From Streptomyces sp. ISL-1 (GTDB taxonomy: Bacteria > Actinomycetota > Actinomycetes > Streptomycetales > Streptomycetaceae): a stretch of DNA of 63,073 nucleotides. The stretch is taken from contig NZ_JAGGOI010000034.1 of assembly GCF_018614585.1 (NCBI RefSeq), forward strand, positions 167,060 to 230,132, written 5' to 3'. Under the pieces are notes generated by a model. It was not told the DNA's origin and ran no database searches. It saw only the letters and a program-made list of their open reading frames with translations. Of this stretch, positions 26,544 through 34,726 are shown piece by piece; the stretch's first letter is position 1; each line of letters opens with the position of its first letter. The translations under genes and the position numbers were made by a program.

Positions 26544-27098
26544 ATGGGCATGACTGATGTACGCGCAGATCTGCTCCAGCAGATCAAGGACAAGGCCGTG
26601 GTGCACGGCAAGGTGACCCTCTCCTCGGGTCTTGAGGCCGATTACTACGTGGATCTGCGCCGGATCACGCTCGACGGCGCGGCCGCCCCGCTTGTCGGTC
26701 AGGTGATGTCCGACCTCACCGCGGAGCTGGACTACGACTGTGTGGGCGGCCTCACCCTCGGTGCCGACCCCGTGGCGACGGCGATCCTGCACGCTTGGGC
26801 CGCCCACGGAAAGCAGGTCGACGCCTTCGTCGTACGGAAGGCGGCCAAGGAGCACGGCATGCAGCGCCGGGTCGAGGGTCCGGACATCAAGGGCCGGCGC
26901 TGCCTGGTCGTCGAGGACACCTCCACCACCGGTGGCTCCCCGCTGACGGCCGTCGAGGCCGTACGCGAGGCCGGCGGCGAGGTCGTCGCGGTCGCCACGA
27001 TCGTGGACCGGGCGACGGGCGCCGGCGAGAAGATCAGCGGCACGGCCGGGGTTCCGTACCTTTACGCGTACTCGCTCGACGAGCTCGGTCTCGCCTGA
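26544..27098 (+). CDS. pyrE: Orotate phosphoribosyltransferase
   Basis: A 184-residue type I phosphoribosyltransferase that joins orotate and PRPP to give OMP in pyrimidine synthesis. 'LSSGLEADYYVDLRR' binds orotate, 'FVVRKAAKEHG' is the flexible catalytic loop and 'CLVVEDTSTTGGS' is the PRPP-binding motif. The start is either ATG at 26544 or the second ATG at 26550; neither has a clear ribosome site, and translation may be coupled to the epimerase that stops at 26539. No other pyr genes are here, as expected in streptomycetes. Confidence 0.96.
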   Translation: MGMTDVRADLLQQIKDKAVVHGKVTLSSGLEADYYVDLRRITLDGAAAPLVGQVMSDLTAELDYDCVGGLTLGADPVATAILHAWAAHGKQVDAFVVRKAAKEHGMQRRVEGPDIKGRRCLVVEDTSTTGGSPLTAVEAVREAGGEVVAVATIVDRATGAGEKISGTAGVPYLYAYSLDELGLA

Positions 27099-27127
27099 GT
27101 ACGGGCTCTGACCTGCTGTGATGATGT

Positions 27128-27161
27128 GGGGTGTGGTGTTTCACGTGAAACGCCACACCCC
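27128..27161. terminator. Long perfect-type hairpin after pyrE, with the parS sequence at its tip
   Basis: GGGGTGTGG and CCACACCCC (27128-27136, 27153-27161) flank the 14-base palindrome 27138-27151. With one G-T pair the whole 34-base element folds as one stem. It is placed 30 bases after pyrE and could terminate its transcript. Confidence 0.7.
27138..27151. promoter_or_regulatory. parS centromere-like site (ParB binding)
   Basis: GTTTCACGTGAAAC is an exact match to the 14-bp Streptomyces parS consensus. ParB loads on such sites, clustered around oriC, to organise and segregate the chromosome during sporulation. Its intergenic position in an oriC-side gene neighbourhood fits. I saw no second copy in the window. 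Confidence 0.92.
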
Positions 27162-27289
27162 TCACGCACGTCCATGCCGCACGCTTGGTGGAGTCGCGCC
27201 GAGAGTCTGGAAAGATAGGCGCCGACGATGACGTCGCCCCCAGGTCAGGGCCAAGCACCACACACCCGCACATCACAAGGAGCGGACAC

Positions 27290-28312
27290 ATGCCCATCGC
27301 GACTCCCGAGGTCTACAACGAGATGCTCGACCGGGCGAAGGCCGGCAAGTTCGCCTACCCGGCGATCAACGTGACCTCGTCCCAGACTCTGCACGCTGCG
27401 CTGCGCGGCTTCGCGGAGGCCGAGAGCGACGGCATCATCCAGATTTCCACCGGCGGTGCCGAGTTCCTGGGCGGCCAGTACAAGAAGGACATGGTCACCG
27501 GCGCGGTCGCCCTCGCCGAGTTCGCGCACATTGTCGCCGCCAAGTACGACGTCACTGTCGCGCTGCACACCGACCACTGCCCCAAGGACAAGCTGGACGG
27601 CTATGTCCGCCCGCTGCTCGCCATCTCCGCCGAGCGCGTCGCCAAGGGTCAGAACCCGCTGTTCCAGTCCCACATGTGGGACGGTTCGGCCGAGACCCTC
27701 GCCGACAACCTGGCCATCGGCCGGGAACTGCTGGCGCAGGCCGCCGCCGCCAAGATCATCCTCGAGGTCGAGATCACCCCGACCGGCGGCGAGGAGGACG
27801 GCGTCACCCACGAGATCAACGATGAGCTGTACACCACGGTCGACGACGCGCTGCGCACCGCCGAGGCGCTGGGCCTGGGCGAGAAGGGCCGCTACCTGCT
27901 GGCTGCCTCCTTCGGCAACGTCCACGGCGTCTACAAGCCGGGCAACGTCGTCCTGCGCCCCGAGCTGCTGAAGGACCTGCAGCAGGGCGTCGGCGAGAAG
28001 TACGGCAAGACCGCGCCGTTCGACTTCGTCTTCCACGGCGGCTCCGGCTCCACGGCCGAGGAGATCGCCACCGCGCTGGAGAACGGCGTCGTGAAGATGA
28101 ACCTCGACACCGACACCCAGTACGCCTTCACCCGCCCCGTCGCGGACCACATGTTCAAGAACTACGACGGCGTCCTGAAGGTCGACGGCGAGGTCGGCTC
28201 CAAGAAGACCTACGACCCGCGCACCTGGGGCAAGTCGGCCGAGGCCGGCATGGCCAAGCGTGTCACCGAGGCCTGTGCGGCCCTGCGCTCCACCGGCACC
28301 AAGCTCAAGTAG
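27290..28312 (+). CDS. fbaA: Class II fructose-bisphosphate aldolase
   Basis: A 340-residue zinc aldolase cleaving fructose-1,6-bisphosphate in glycolysis and forming it in gluconeogenesis. Zinc ligands and catalytic residues are visible in 'VALHTDHCP' (His and Asp), 'ILEVEITPTGGEEDG' (Glu), 'SFGNVHGVYKPG' (His) and 'DFVFHGGSGS' (His and phosphate loop). ATG at 27290 follows AAGGAG by 7 bases; an upstream open stretch from 27185 is not conserved-looking. Full length, single gene with its own hairpin terminator. Confidence 0.98.
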   Translation: MPIATPEVYNEMLDRAKAGKFAYPAINVTSSQTLHAALRGFAEAESDGIIQISTGGAEFLGGQYKKDMVTGAVALAEFAHIVAAKYDVTVALHTDHCPKDKLDGYVRPLLAISAERVAKGQNPLFQSHMWDGSAETLADNLAIGRELLAQAAAAKIILEVEITPTGGEEDGVTHEINDELYTTVDDALRTAEALGLGEKGRYLLAASFGNVHGVYKPGNVVLRPELLKDLQQGVGEKYGKTAPFDFVFHGGSGSTAEEIATALENGVVKMNLDTDTQYAFTRPVADHMFKNYDGVLKVDGEVGSKKTYDPRTWGKSAEAGMAKRVTEACAALRSTGTKLK

Positions 28313-28330
28313 GCGCGCTTTGTACGCAGC

Positions 28331-28366
28331 CGGGCCCGGCACCCCCTTCGCGGGGTGCCGGGCCCG
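28331..28366 (+). terminator. 15-bp hairpin terminator after fbaA
   Basis: CGGGCCCGGCACCCC (28331-28345) and its exact complement (28352-28366) enclose a 6-base loop. Confidence 0.92.
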
Positions 28367-28393
28367 CGGCATGTCGTCCCAGGGGGTTTCACC

Positions 28394-29554
28394 GTGAGCT
28401 ATGACTTCGACAAGGCCATCGACCGGCGCGGCACCTGGTGCGTGCAGTGGGACGGGGTCGCGGACCGTTTTGGCGTGGACGGGCTGCTGCCCTTCACGAT
28501 TTCCGACATGGACTTCGCCTCCCCGCCTGAGGTGCTCGACGCGCTCCGGCGGCGCGTCGAGCACGGCGTCTTCGGCTACACCGACTGGCGGCATGACGAC
28601 TTCCTGTCCGCCGTACGCGACTGGTTCAGCAGCCGGTATGCCACCGACATCGACACCGGCCGCGTTGTCTACGGGCCGTCCGTGCTCAACCAGCTCTCGC
28701 AGTTGCTGCGGATGTGGTCCGGGCCCGGCGACGGGGTCGTCGTCCATACACCGACGTACGACGGCTTCCTGAAGGCGATATCCGGCCTCGGGCGGGAGCT
28801 GCGCGGCGCGCCCGTCGGCGACACTGCGGCCCTGGAGCGGCAGCTCGCCCGCCCGGACAGCAAGGTGCTGGTCCTCTGCTCGCCGCACAACCCCACCGGC
28901 CGGGTGTGGACGCAGGCCGAGCTGACCGAGACGGCCCGGCTGGCGGCGGCATACGGCGTGGCGGTCATCAGCGACGAGATCCACGCCGACTTCGTACACC
29001 CCGGCTTCGTGGCCGAAGGGCAGCGCCATCTGCCGTGGACACGCTTCGGGACCGGCCGCTGGGCACTGATCACGTCCGCCACGAAGGCCTTCAACTTCCC
29101 GGCGCTGAGCGGCTCGTACGGGATCATCGGCGACCCGGACGACCACGCGGCCTTCCTGCGCCGGATGGGGACGGGGGAGGGACTCGCCTCGCCCGCCGTG
29201 CTGTCGCTGACCGCGCACATCGCCGCGTACCGGGAGGGCGGGCCGTGGCTGGACGAGCTCGGCGCGTATGTGGCGGGAAATCTGCGGATGGTCGCCGAGC
29301 GGCTGGGCTCCGCATTTCCGTCGGTCGCCTGGAAGCCGCCGCAGGCCGGCTATCTCGCCTGGATCGATCTGCGCTCCCTGGGCATCGCCGACGAGGCGCT
29401 GCAGAGGGAGCTGATCGAGCGCGAGAAAGTCGCGGTCATGCCGGGCACGACGTACGGCTGCGAGGGATTCGTCCGGCTCAATGTCGGCTGCCCCCGCGCC
29501 AAGGCGGAGCTGGGGGTGGACGCCCTGATCCGTGCCCTTCGCCGACTCGTCTGA
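28394..29554 (+). CDS. MalY/PatB-family pyridoxal-phosphate enzyme (C-S lyase or aminotransferase)
   Basis: A 386-residue fold-type I enzyme. 'PFTISDMDFASPPEV' at the N-terminus and 'GYTDWRHDDF' are diagnostic of the PatB/MalY group, with 'CSPHNPTGRVW', 'SDEIHADFV' and the Lys motif 'TSATKAFNFPAL'. PatB enzymes cleave cystathionine or cysteine S-conjugates to thiols, pyruvate and ammonia. GTG at 28394 starts 'VSYDFDKAIDRRG' after a GGGGG ribosome site. It may pair with the MFS gene 27 bases downstream, which could export a product; that link is inference. Confidence 0.9.
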   Translation: MSYDFDKAIDRRGTWCVQWDGVADRFGVDGLLPFTISDMDFASPPEVLDALRRRVEHGVFGYTDWRHDDFLSAVRDWFSSRYATDIDTGRVVYGPSVLNQLSQLLRMWSGPGDGVVVHTPTYDGFLKAISGLGRELRGAPVGDTAALERQLARPDSKVLVLCSPHNPTGRVWTQAELTETARLAAAYGVAVISDEIHADFVHPGFVAEGQRHLPWTRFGTGRWALITSATKAFNFPALSGSYGIIGDPDDHAAFLRRMGTGEGLASPAVLSLTAHIAAYREGGPWLDELGAYVAGNLRMVAERLGSAFPSVAWKPPQAGYLAWIDLRSLGIADEALQRELIEREKVAVMPGTTYGCEGFVRLNVGCPRAKAELGVDALIRALRRLV

Positions 29555-29581
29555 GCCGGGGGCGGCTGGGATGATCCGGGT

Positions 29582-31036
29582 ATGGACAACAGTCCGGGCA
29601 GTATCAGGCTCTCCACGGCCACCGGCCGCTGGGTGATTCTCACGACCGTGCTCGGGTCCAGCATGGCGCTACTGGACTCGACCGTCGTCAATGTCGCACT
29701 GCCCCGCATCGGGACCGATCTCAACACCGACTTGGCGGTCCTTCAGTGGACCGTCAACGCCTACATGCTGACGCTGGCCGGTCTGATCCTGCTGGGCGGG
29801 TCGCTCGGCGACCGGTACGGGCGGCGCAAGATCTTCGTGTTCGGCGTGGTGTGGTTCGCCGTCGGCTCGCTGCTGTGCGGCCTCGCCCCCAACGGTGCCG
29901 TCCTGGTGGCCGCCCGGGCCTTGCAGGGCATCGGCGGCGCGCTGCTCACCCCGGGATCGCTGGCCCTGATCCAGGCGAGCTTCCACCCGGAGGACCGCGC
30001 CCGCGGCGTGGGGCTCTGGTCCGGTCTCGGCGGCGTCGGCGCGGCGATCGGCCCCTTCCTCGGCGGCTGGCTGGTGGACGGGCCCGGCTGGCGCTGGATT
30101 TTCCTGGTCAATGTGCCGCTGGCCGCGCTGTGCGTAGCGGTCGCGCAGAAGCATGTGCCGGAGTCGCGCGACCCGAAGCACCACGGCCGGTTCGATGTGC
30201 TGGGGGCGGTGCTCGGCGCGGCGGCGCTGGCGCTGGTGACGTATGGCCTCATTGGGCCGCACGTGTGGGCGGGTGTCGCGGGCGTGGTCGTCGCGGTGGC
30301 CTTCGTGATGGTCGAGCGGCGGCGGCCGGACCCGGTGCTGCCGCCGTCGATCTTCCAGTCACGGCAGTTCACCGCGGTCAATCTGGTGACGATGTGCGTG
30401 TACGCGGCCTTCGCCGGCTTCTTCTTCCTGACCGCCTTGCAACTCCAGGTGGTGGCGGGTTATTCGGCGCTCGGCGCCGGTGTCGCGCTGCTGCCCACCA
30501 CGGTGCTGATGCTGGTCCTCTCTGCGAAATCGGGCGAGTTGGGGGAGCGGATCGGCCCGCGCATCCCGCTCACCGTGGGCCCGCTGCTGTGCGCGAGCGG
30601 GATGCTGCTGATGCTGCGCGTGGGCGAGGACGCCTCGTACGTACGTGATGTGCTGCCCGCGATGCTGGTCATGGGCATGGGCATGGTGACCCTGGTCGCG
30701 CCGCTGACCTCGTCCGTCATGTCGTCCGTGGAAAGCGGGCGGGCGGGGCTCGCGAGCGGAATCAACAACGCGGCGGCCCGCGTGGCCGGTCTGCTCGCGG
30801 TGGCGGCGCTGCCGCTGCTGGCCGGGATGGGGCCGGAGGTGTACCGCTCGGCGGTGGAGTTCGGCGCGGCGTTCCGGCGGGCGATGCCGATGTGTGCGGG
30901 GGTGCTGGTGGTGGGGTCGCTCATCGCGTGGTCGACGGTGCGGAAGCCGGCGCGGGAGGCGGCGCGGCCGGAGTGCAAGGTCAACTGCGGGGTGGTGGCG
31001 CCGCCGCTGGAGCAGTCGGCCCCGCCCGAGCACTGA
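29582..31036 (+). CDS. DHA2-type MFS drug exporter with 14 membrane helices
   Basis: A 484-residue transporter of the EmrB/QacA type. It shows 'LDSTVVNVALPRIG' (motif D1, helix 1), 'GSLGDRYGRRKIF' (motif A) and 'ARALQGIGGALLTPGSLALI' (motif C, antiporter signature). About 14 helices can be traced. It probably exports a hydrophobic or cationic compound by proton antiport. ATG at 29582 is shortly downstream of the PatB-like gene, suggesting one transcript. No TetR or MarR regulator is adjacent. Confidence 0.92.
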   Translation: MDNSPGSIRLSTATGRWVILTTVLGSSMALLDSTVVNVALPRIGTDLNTDLAVLQWTVNAYMLTLAGLILLGGSLGDRYGRRKIFVFGVVWFAVGSLLCGLAPNGAVLVAARALQGIGGALLTPGSLALIQASFHPEDRARGVGLWSGLGGVGAAIGPFLGGWLVDGPGWRWIFLVNVPLAALCVAVAQKHVPESRDPKHHGRFDVLGAVLGAAALALVTYGLIGPHVWAGVAGVVVAVAFVMVERRRPDPVLPPSIFQSRQFTAVNLVTMCVYAAFAGFFFLTALQLQVVAGYSALGAGVALLPTTVLMLVLSAKSGELGERIGPRIPLTVGPLLCASGMLLMLRVGEDASYVRDVLPAMLVMGMGMVTLVAPLTSSVMSSVESGRAGLASGINNAAARVAGLLAVAALPLLAGMGPEVYRSAVEFGAAFRRAMPMCAGVLVVGSLIAWSTVRKPAREAARPECKVNCGVVAPPLEQSAPPEH

Positions 31037-31117
31037 CCGTCGGGCATATGGGCCCGCCGGGCGGGATCGGTTTCACCGCTTTCACGGATTCCTCGTGGAC
31101 CTGTGACACTGGAACCC

Positions 31118-31531
31118 ATGGTCAACCATGAGAATCTGCTGGGGGGTCCTCCCCCGACTCACCTGCCCGACGAACCCGAGCCGCGCGAGCTTCTCGCGGC
31201 CGGCACCGCCCCGGCCGACGTCGCCGCCAAGTACCCGACCTCCTCGCTGGCCTGGGCCCGGCTCGCCGACGACGCCTTTGAGGGCGGCCGTGTCGTGGAG
31301 TCGTACGCCTACGCCCGCACGGGCTACCACCGCGGCCTCGACACGCTGCGGCGCAGCGGCTGGAAGGGCCACGGCCCGGTGCCGTGGGAGCACGAGCCCA
31401 ACCGCGGCTTCCTGCGCGCGCTGCACGCGCTGGCCCGCGCGGCTCAGGCGATCGGTGAGCAGGCCGAGTACGAGCGCTGCACGACGTTCCTGCGCGATTC
31501 GTCCCAGACGGCGGCGGACACGCTGAGCTGA
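31118..31531 (+). CDS. DUF3151 family protein
   Basis: A 137-residue cytosolic protein beginning 'MVNHENLLGGPPPTHLPDEPE', which matches the usual DUF3151 N-terminus; this favours ATG 31118 over GTG 31103. It is helical, with 'WARLADDAFEGGRVVESYAYARTGYHRGLD' type content summarised as a TPR-like 'YAYARTGYHRGLD'. The family is almost confined to actinobacteria and has no assigned role. Single gene followed by a strong hairpin. Confidence 0.88.
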   Translation: MVNHENLLGGPPPTHLPDEPEPRELLAAGTAPADVAAKYPTSSLAWARLADDAFEGGRVVESYAYARTGYHRGLDTLRRSGWKGHGPVPWEHEPNRGFLRALHALARAAQAIGEQAEYERCTTFLRDSSQTAADTLS

Positions 31532-31540
31532 GGCGTGGAA

Positions 31541-31587
31541 CCGAAGGCCCGTATCCCCTGTCTTGATCACGGGATACGGGCCTTCGG
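31541..31587 (+). terminator. 17-bp hairpin terminator after the DUF3151 gene
   Basis: Arms 31541-31557 and 31571-31587 are perfect complements with a 13-base loop. Confidence 0.92.
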
Positions 31588-31611
31588 TCTGTCTGATCGC
31601 AAGCGGGGGAG

Positions 31612-32493
31612 ATGTCTGTGGCGAGCAAGCGCGCCGCCGCCCGTCGAGGGCGCAGCCGGAGCCGGAGCCGTAGCAGGAGACCCACCCGCGGCCCGCTCGC
31701 CCGGATACTCCCGCTGGGCGCGGCCCTCTTCGTCCTCTCGCTCGGCGGCGGGGTGGCCCTCGCGCACTGGCACGGCACCGCGAAACCCGTGCCCGGGGCG
31801 GCCGACGACACGGACCGACTGATCGCGTCCCCGTCCGTGACCCCCGAGGCGTCCGACCCGCCCCGCGCCGACCGCTCGATTCCGGAGCAGGGCCGTACGC
31901 CCCCCTCACCCCGGCCGCCGGTCAAGGTCCCCGCGTCCGGCCCGGGCACCTTCACCACCGCGCAGGCATCCGGCCGCGCCGCCGGTTCGGGCCCGCCGCG
32001 CCGCTACCGCGTCCAGGTCGAGGACGGCATCGACATCTCCGCGAAGGACGCCGCCGCCGAGATCGAGCAGATCCTCGCCCACCCGCGCGGCTGGGCCGCG
32101 CACGGCCGTGGTTCCTTCCGGCTGGTCTCCGGCGACGACGCCGACTTCGTGATCAGGATCGCCACACCGGCCACCGCGGACCGGCTCTGCCGGGCGCAGG
32201 GTCTCGACACCGGCGGCGAGCTGAACTGCGAGACCGCCGACGGCGTCGTGGTGAATCTGCGTCGCTGGATGCTGGGCTCGCCGACGTTCACCGGCTCGGC
32301 CGCGGAGTACCGGCATCTGATCATCAACCACGAGGTCGGGCACGAGATCGGTAACCGCGAGCACCTGGGCTGCTCGGGCCCGGGCAGGCTCGCGCCGGTG
32401 ATGATGCAGCAGATCAAGGGGCTGGACGGCTGCCGCTCCAATGCCTGGCCGTACGACCAGGACGGGACGTACATCACCGGCCCGACGCTGTGA
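31612..32493 (+). CDS. DUF3152 membrane-tethered metallopeptidase-like protein
   Basis: A 293-residue protein with a basic Arg/Ser-rich head (about 10-25), one membrane helix (about 30-52), a Pro-rich linker and an extracytoplasmic DUF3152 domain (from about 135). It has the zinc-type motif 'NHEVGHEIGNREHLGC' and the following Met-rich turn 'APVMMQQIKGLDGC', as in metzincin-like proteins. Metzincins read HExxHxxGxxH; here position 11 is Glu and the His is at position 12. ATG at 31612 follows GGGGGA. Function of the family is unproven; a cell-wall or peptide hydrolase is plausible. Two Cys pairs suggest disulfides. Confidence 0.85.
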   Translation: MSVASKRAAARRGRSRSRSRSRRPTRGPLARILPLGAALFVLSLGGGVALAHWHGTAKPVPGAADDTDRLIASPSVTPEASDPPRADRSIPEQGRTPPSPRPPVKVPASGPGTFTTAQASGRAAGSGPPRRYRVQVEDGIDISAKDAAAEIEQILAHPRGWAAHGRGSFRLVSGDDADFVIRIATPATADRLCRAQGLDTGGELNCETADGVVVNLRRWMLGSPTFTGSAAEYRHLIINHEVGHEIGNREHLGCSGPGRLAPVMMQQIKGLDGCRSNAWPYDQDGTYITGPTL

Positions 32494-32593
32494 TGATCGA
32501 CGGATCCCATGCTTATGATGCGGTGGGGACCGGGGCTCCCACACCGGACAAGGAAGGGGCGGACCGCTACCCGGACACGTCGAGGAGACAGCG

Positions 32594-33415
32594 ATGTCAC
32601 ATGACGCGGCCCCGAACCTGGATTTCGCGGGCACCACTCCGTACGAGGACTATGTCCAGGCGGATGTACTCACCCACCTTCAAAAGCCGCTCTCGGACGA
32701 CCCGGGAGAGATGGTCTTCCTCGTCACCACGCAGGTGATGGAGCTGTGGTTCACCGTGATCGTCCACGAGTGGGAGACGGCGGCGCGCGCACTGCGCGAG
32801 GACGATCTGCCGGTCGCCCTCGCCGCGCTGAAGCGCAGCACATACGAACTCGAGTCGCTCAACGCCTCCTGGAAGCCGCTCGCGCATCTGACGCCCGCCC
32901 AGTTCAACGCGTACCGCAGCGCTCTGGGCGAGGGTTCCGGTTTCCAGTCCGCGATGTACCGGCGGATGGAGTTCCTGCTGGGCGAGAAGTCCGCGTCGAT
33001 GCTGGTACCGCACCGGGGCGCGCCGCGCGTCCATGCGGAGCTGGAGAAGGCGCTGCAGGAGCCGAGCCTGTACGACGAGGTGCTCCGGCTGCTCGCGCGG
33101 CGCGGGCTGCCGGTGCCGTCCTCGGTCCTCGACCGGGATCTCTCGCAGAGGTACGAGCCGTCGGAGGAGATCGAGGAGATCTGGGCCGCGGTGTACGGCG
33201 GCGCGGACCAGGACACCGATCTGGTGCGGCTCGGCGAGGCGTTGACGGATGTCGGCGAGCTGGTGTGGCGCTGGCGCAACGACCATCTGGTGGCGACCCG
33301 GCGGGCGATGGGCTCGAAGGCGGGTACGGGCGGTTCGGCGGGGGTGGCCTGGCTGGAGAAGCGGGCCCGCAAGAACGTCTTCCCGGAGCTGTGGACGGCG
33401 CGCAGCCATGTCTGA
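32594..33415 (+). CDS. kynA: Tryptophan 2,3-dioxygenase
   Basis: A 273-residue haem enzyme that opens the indole ring of L-tryptophan to N-formylkynurenine, the first step of the kynurenine route. 'VFLVTTQVMELWFTVIVHEW' summarises the N-terminal active-site helix, and 'WRWRNDHLVATRRAMG' carries the haem-ligand His. 'GTGGSAGVAWL' is the substrate-binding glycine loop. In proteobacterial and animal enzymes the position before 'QxxELW' is His in 'HQ'; here it is Thr ('TTQ'). ATG at 32594 follows GAGGAGACAG. It overlaps kynU by 8 bases. Confidence 0.95.
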   Translation: MSHDAAPNLDFAGTTPYEDYVQADVLTHLQKPLSDDPGEMVFLVTTQVMELWFTVIVHEWETAARALREDDLPVALAALKRSTYELESLNASWKPLAHLTPAQFNAYRSALGEGSGFQSAMYRRMEFLLGEKSASMLVPHRGAPRVHAELEKALQEPSLYDEVLRLLARRGLPVPSSVLDRDLSQRYEPSEEIEEIWAAVYGGADQDTDLVRLGEALTDVGELVWRWRNDHLVATRRAMGSKAGTGGSAGVAWLEKRARKNVFPELWTARSHV

Positions 33416-34601
33416 GTCACTGGCCCACAAGGCCGCGGCGCTGGACGCCGCAGACGAACTGGCCGGGGCGCGCAAGCTGTTCGCGCTCGACGAGACGGTC
33501 TATCTGGACGGGAACTCACTCGGCGCGCTGCCGGCGCATGTGCCCGCGCGGGTCGCGGATGTGGTGACCCGGCAGTGGGGCGAGCTGCGTATCCGCTCGT
33601 GGGACGAGAGCGGCTGGTGGACGGCGCCGGAGCGGATCGGCGACCGGATCGCGCCGCTGGTGGGCGCGGGCCCGGGCCAGGTGGTGGTCGGGGACTCCAC
33701 GAGCGTCAACGTTTTCAAGGCGGTTGTGGGCGCGGTACGGCTGTGCGGGGACGACTCCCGTACGGACATCTTGGTCGACGCGACGACCTTTCCCACCGAC
33801 GGCTACATCGCCGAGTCGGCGGCCCGGCTCACCGGCAAACGCCTGGTCCCCCTCGCGCCTGCCGACGTGCCCGCCGCGCTCGGGCCCCGTACGGCGGTCG
33901 CGCTGCTCAACCACGTCGACTACCGCACCGGACGCCTCCACGACCTGCCGTCCCTCACCGCGGCGATCCATGAGGCGGGCGCCCTCGCCGTCTGGGACCT
34001 CTGTCACACGGCGGGCGCCCTTCCGGTCGGCCTGGACGCCCACGGCGTGGACCTCGCGGTCGGCTGCACCTACAAGTACCTGAACGGCGGCCCGGGTTCA
34101 CCGGCGTATCTGTACGTCGCCGAGCGCCACCAGGAGGCCTTCGACTCCCCGCTGCCGGGCTGGAACTCGCACACCGACCCGTTCGCCATGACGGCCGACT
34201 TCACGCCGGCGCCCGGCGCGGTCCGCGGCCGGGTCGGGACGCCCGACATCCTGTCGATGCTGGCCCTGGAGGCGGCGCTCGACGTCTGGGACGGCGTCTC
34301 GATCGACTCCGTACGGGCGAAGAGCCTGGCGCTGACGGACTTCTTCCTGGAGTGCGTCGAGTCGTACGTCCCGGGGGGCCTGGTCACCTCCCTGACGCCC
34401 TCCGCCCACGCGTCGCGCGGCAGCCAGGTCGCACTGAGCTGCGCGGACGCCCCGTCGGTGATGGAGAAGCTGATCGCCCGCGGGGTGGTGGGTGACCTGC
34501 GCAGGCCGGATGTGCTGCGGTTCGGGTTCACGCCGCTGTATGTGGGCTTCGGCGACACGGAGCGGGCGGCGGCGGCTTTGGCCGAGGTTCTGGCCGCCTG
34601 A
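33408..34601 (+). CDS. kynU: Kynureninase
   Basis: A 397-residue fold-type I PLP enzyme that splits kynurenine to anthranilate and alanine. It begins 'MSESLAHKAAALDAADE' and shows 'FALDETVYLDGNSLG', 'VWDLCHTAGALPVGL' (PLP-binding Asp) and 'CTYKYLNGGPGSPAYLYV' with the Schiff-base Lys. ATG at 33408 overlaps the kynA stop region by 8 bases, so it is translationally coupled. Together with kynA and the formamidase-like gene it forms the tryptophan-to-anthranilate pathway, supplying catabolism or anthranilate-derived metabolites. Confidence 0.96.
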   Translation: MSESLAHKAAALDAADELAGARKLFALDETVYLDGNSLGALPAHVPARVADVVTRQWGELRIRSWDESGWWTAPERIGDRIAPLVGAGPGQVVVGDSTSVNVFKAVVGAVRLCGDDSRTDILVDATTFPTDGYIAESAARLTGKRLVPLAPADVPAALGPRTAVALLNHVDYRTGRLHDLPSLTAAIHEAGALAVWDLCHTAGALPVGLDAHGVDLAVGCTYKYLNGGPGSPAYLYVAERHQEAFDSPLPGWNSHTDPFAMTADFTPAPGAVRGRVGTPDILSMLALEAALDVWDGVSIDSVRAKSLALTDFFLECVESYVPGGLVTSLTPSAHASRGSQVALSCADAPSVMEKLIARGVVGDLRRPDVLRFGFTPLYVGFGDTERAAAALAEVLAA

Positions 34602-34613
34602 CACCGCGCTGAG

Positions 34614-34652
34614 CTGACCAGCGGGGAGACTGGTACCGTCCCCGCTGGTCAG
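34614..34652 (+). terminator. 13-bp hairpin between kynU and kynB
   Basis: CTGACCAGCGGGG (34614-34626) pairs perfectly with CCCCGCTGGTCAG (34640-34652). It could end the kynAU transcript or partially attenuate into kynB. Confidence 0.85.
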
Positions 34653-34726
34653 GTCAATTTCGCGGGTCGGTTCCGCGGTCGGATCCGCGGCCAATTCCGC
34701 CACTGTGCCGGAAGGTTGGAGCAGTA

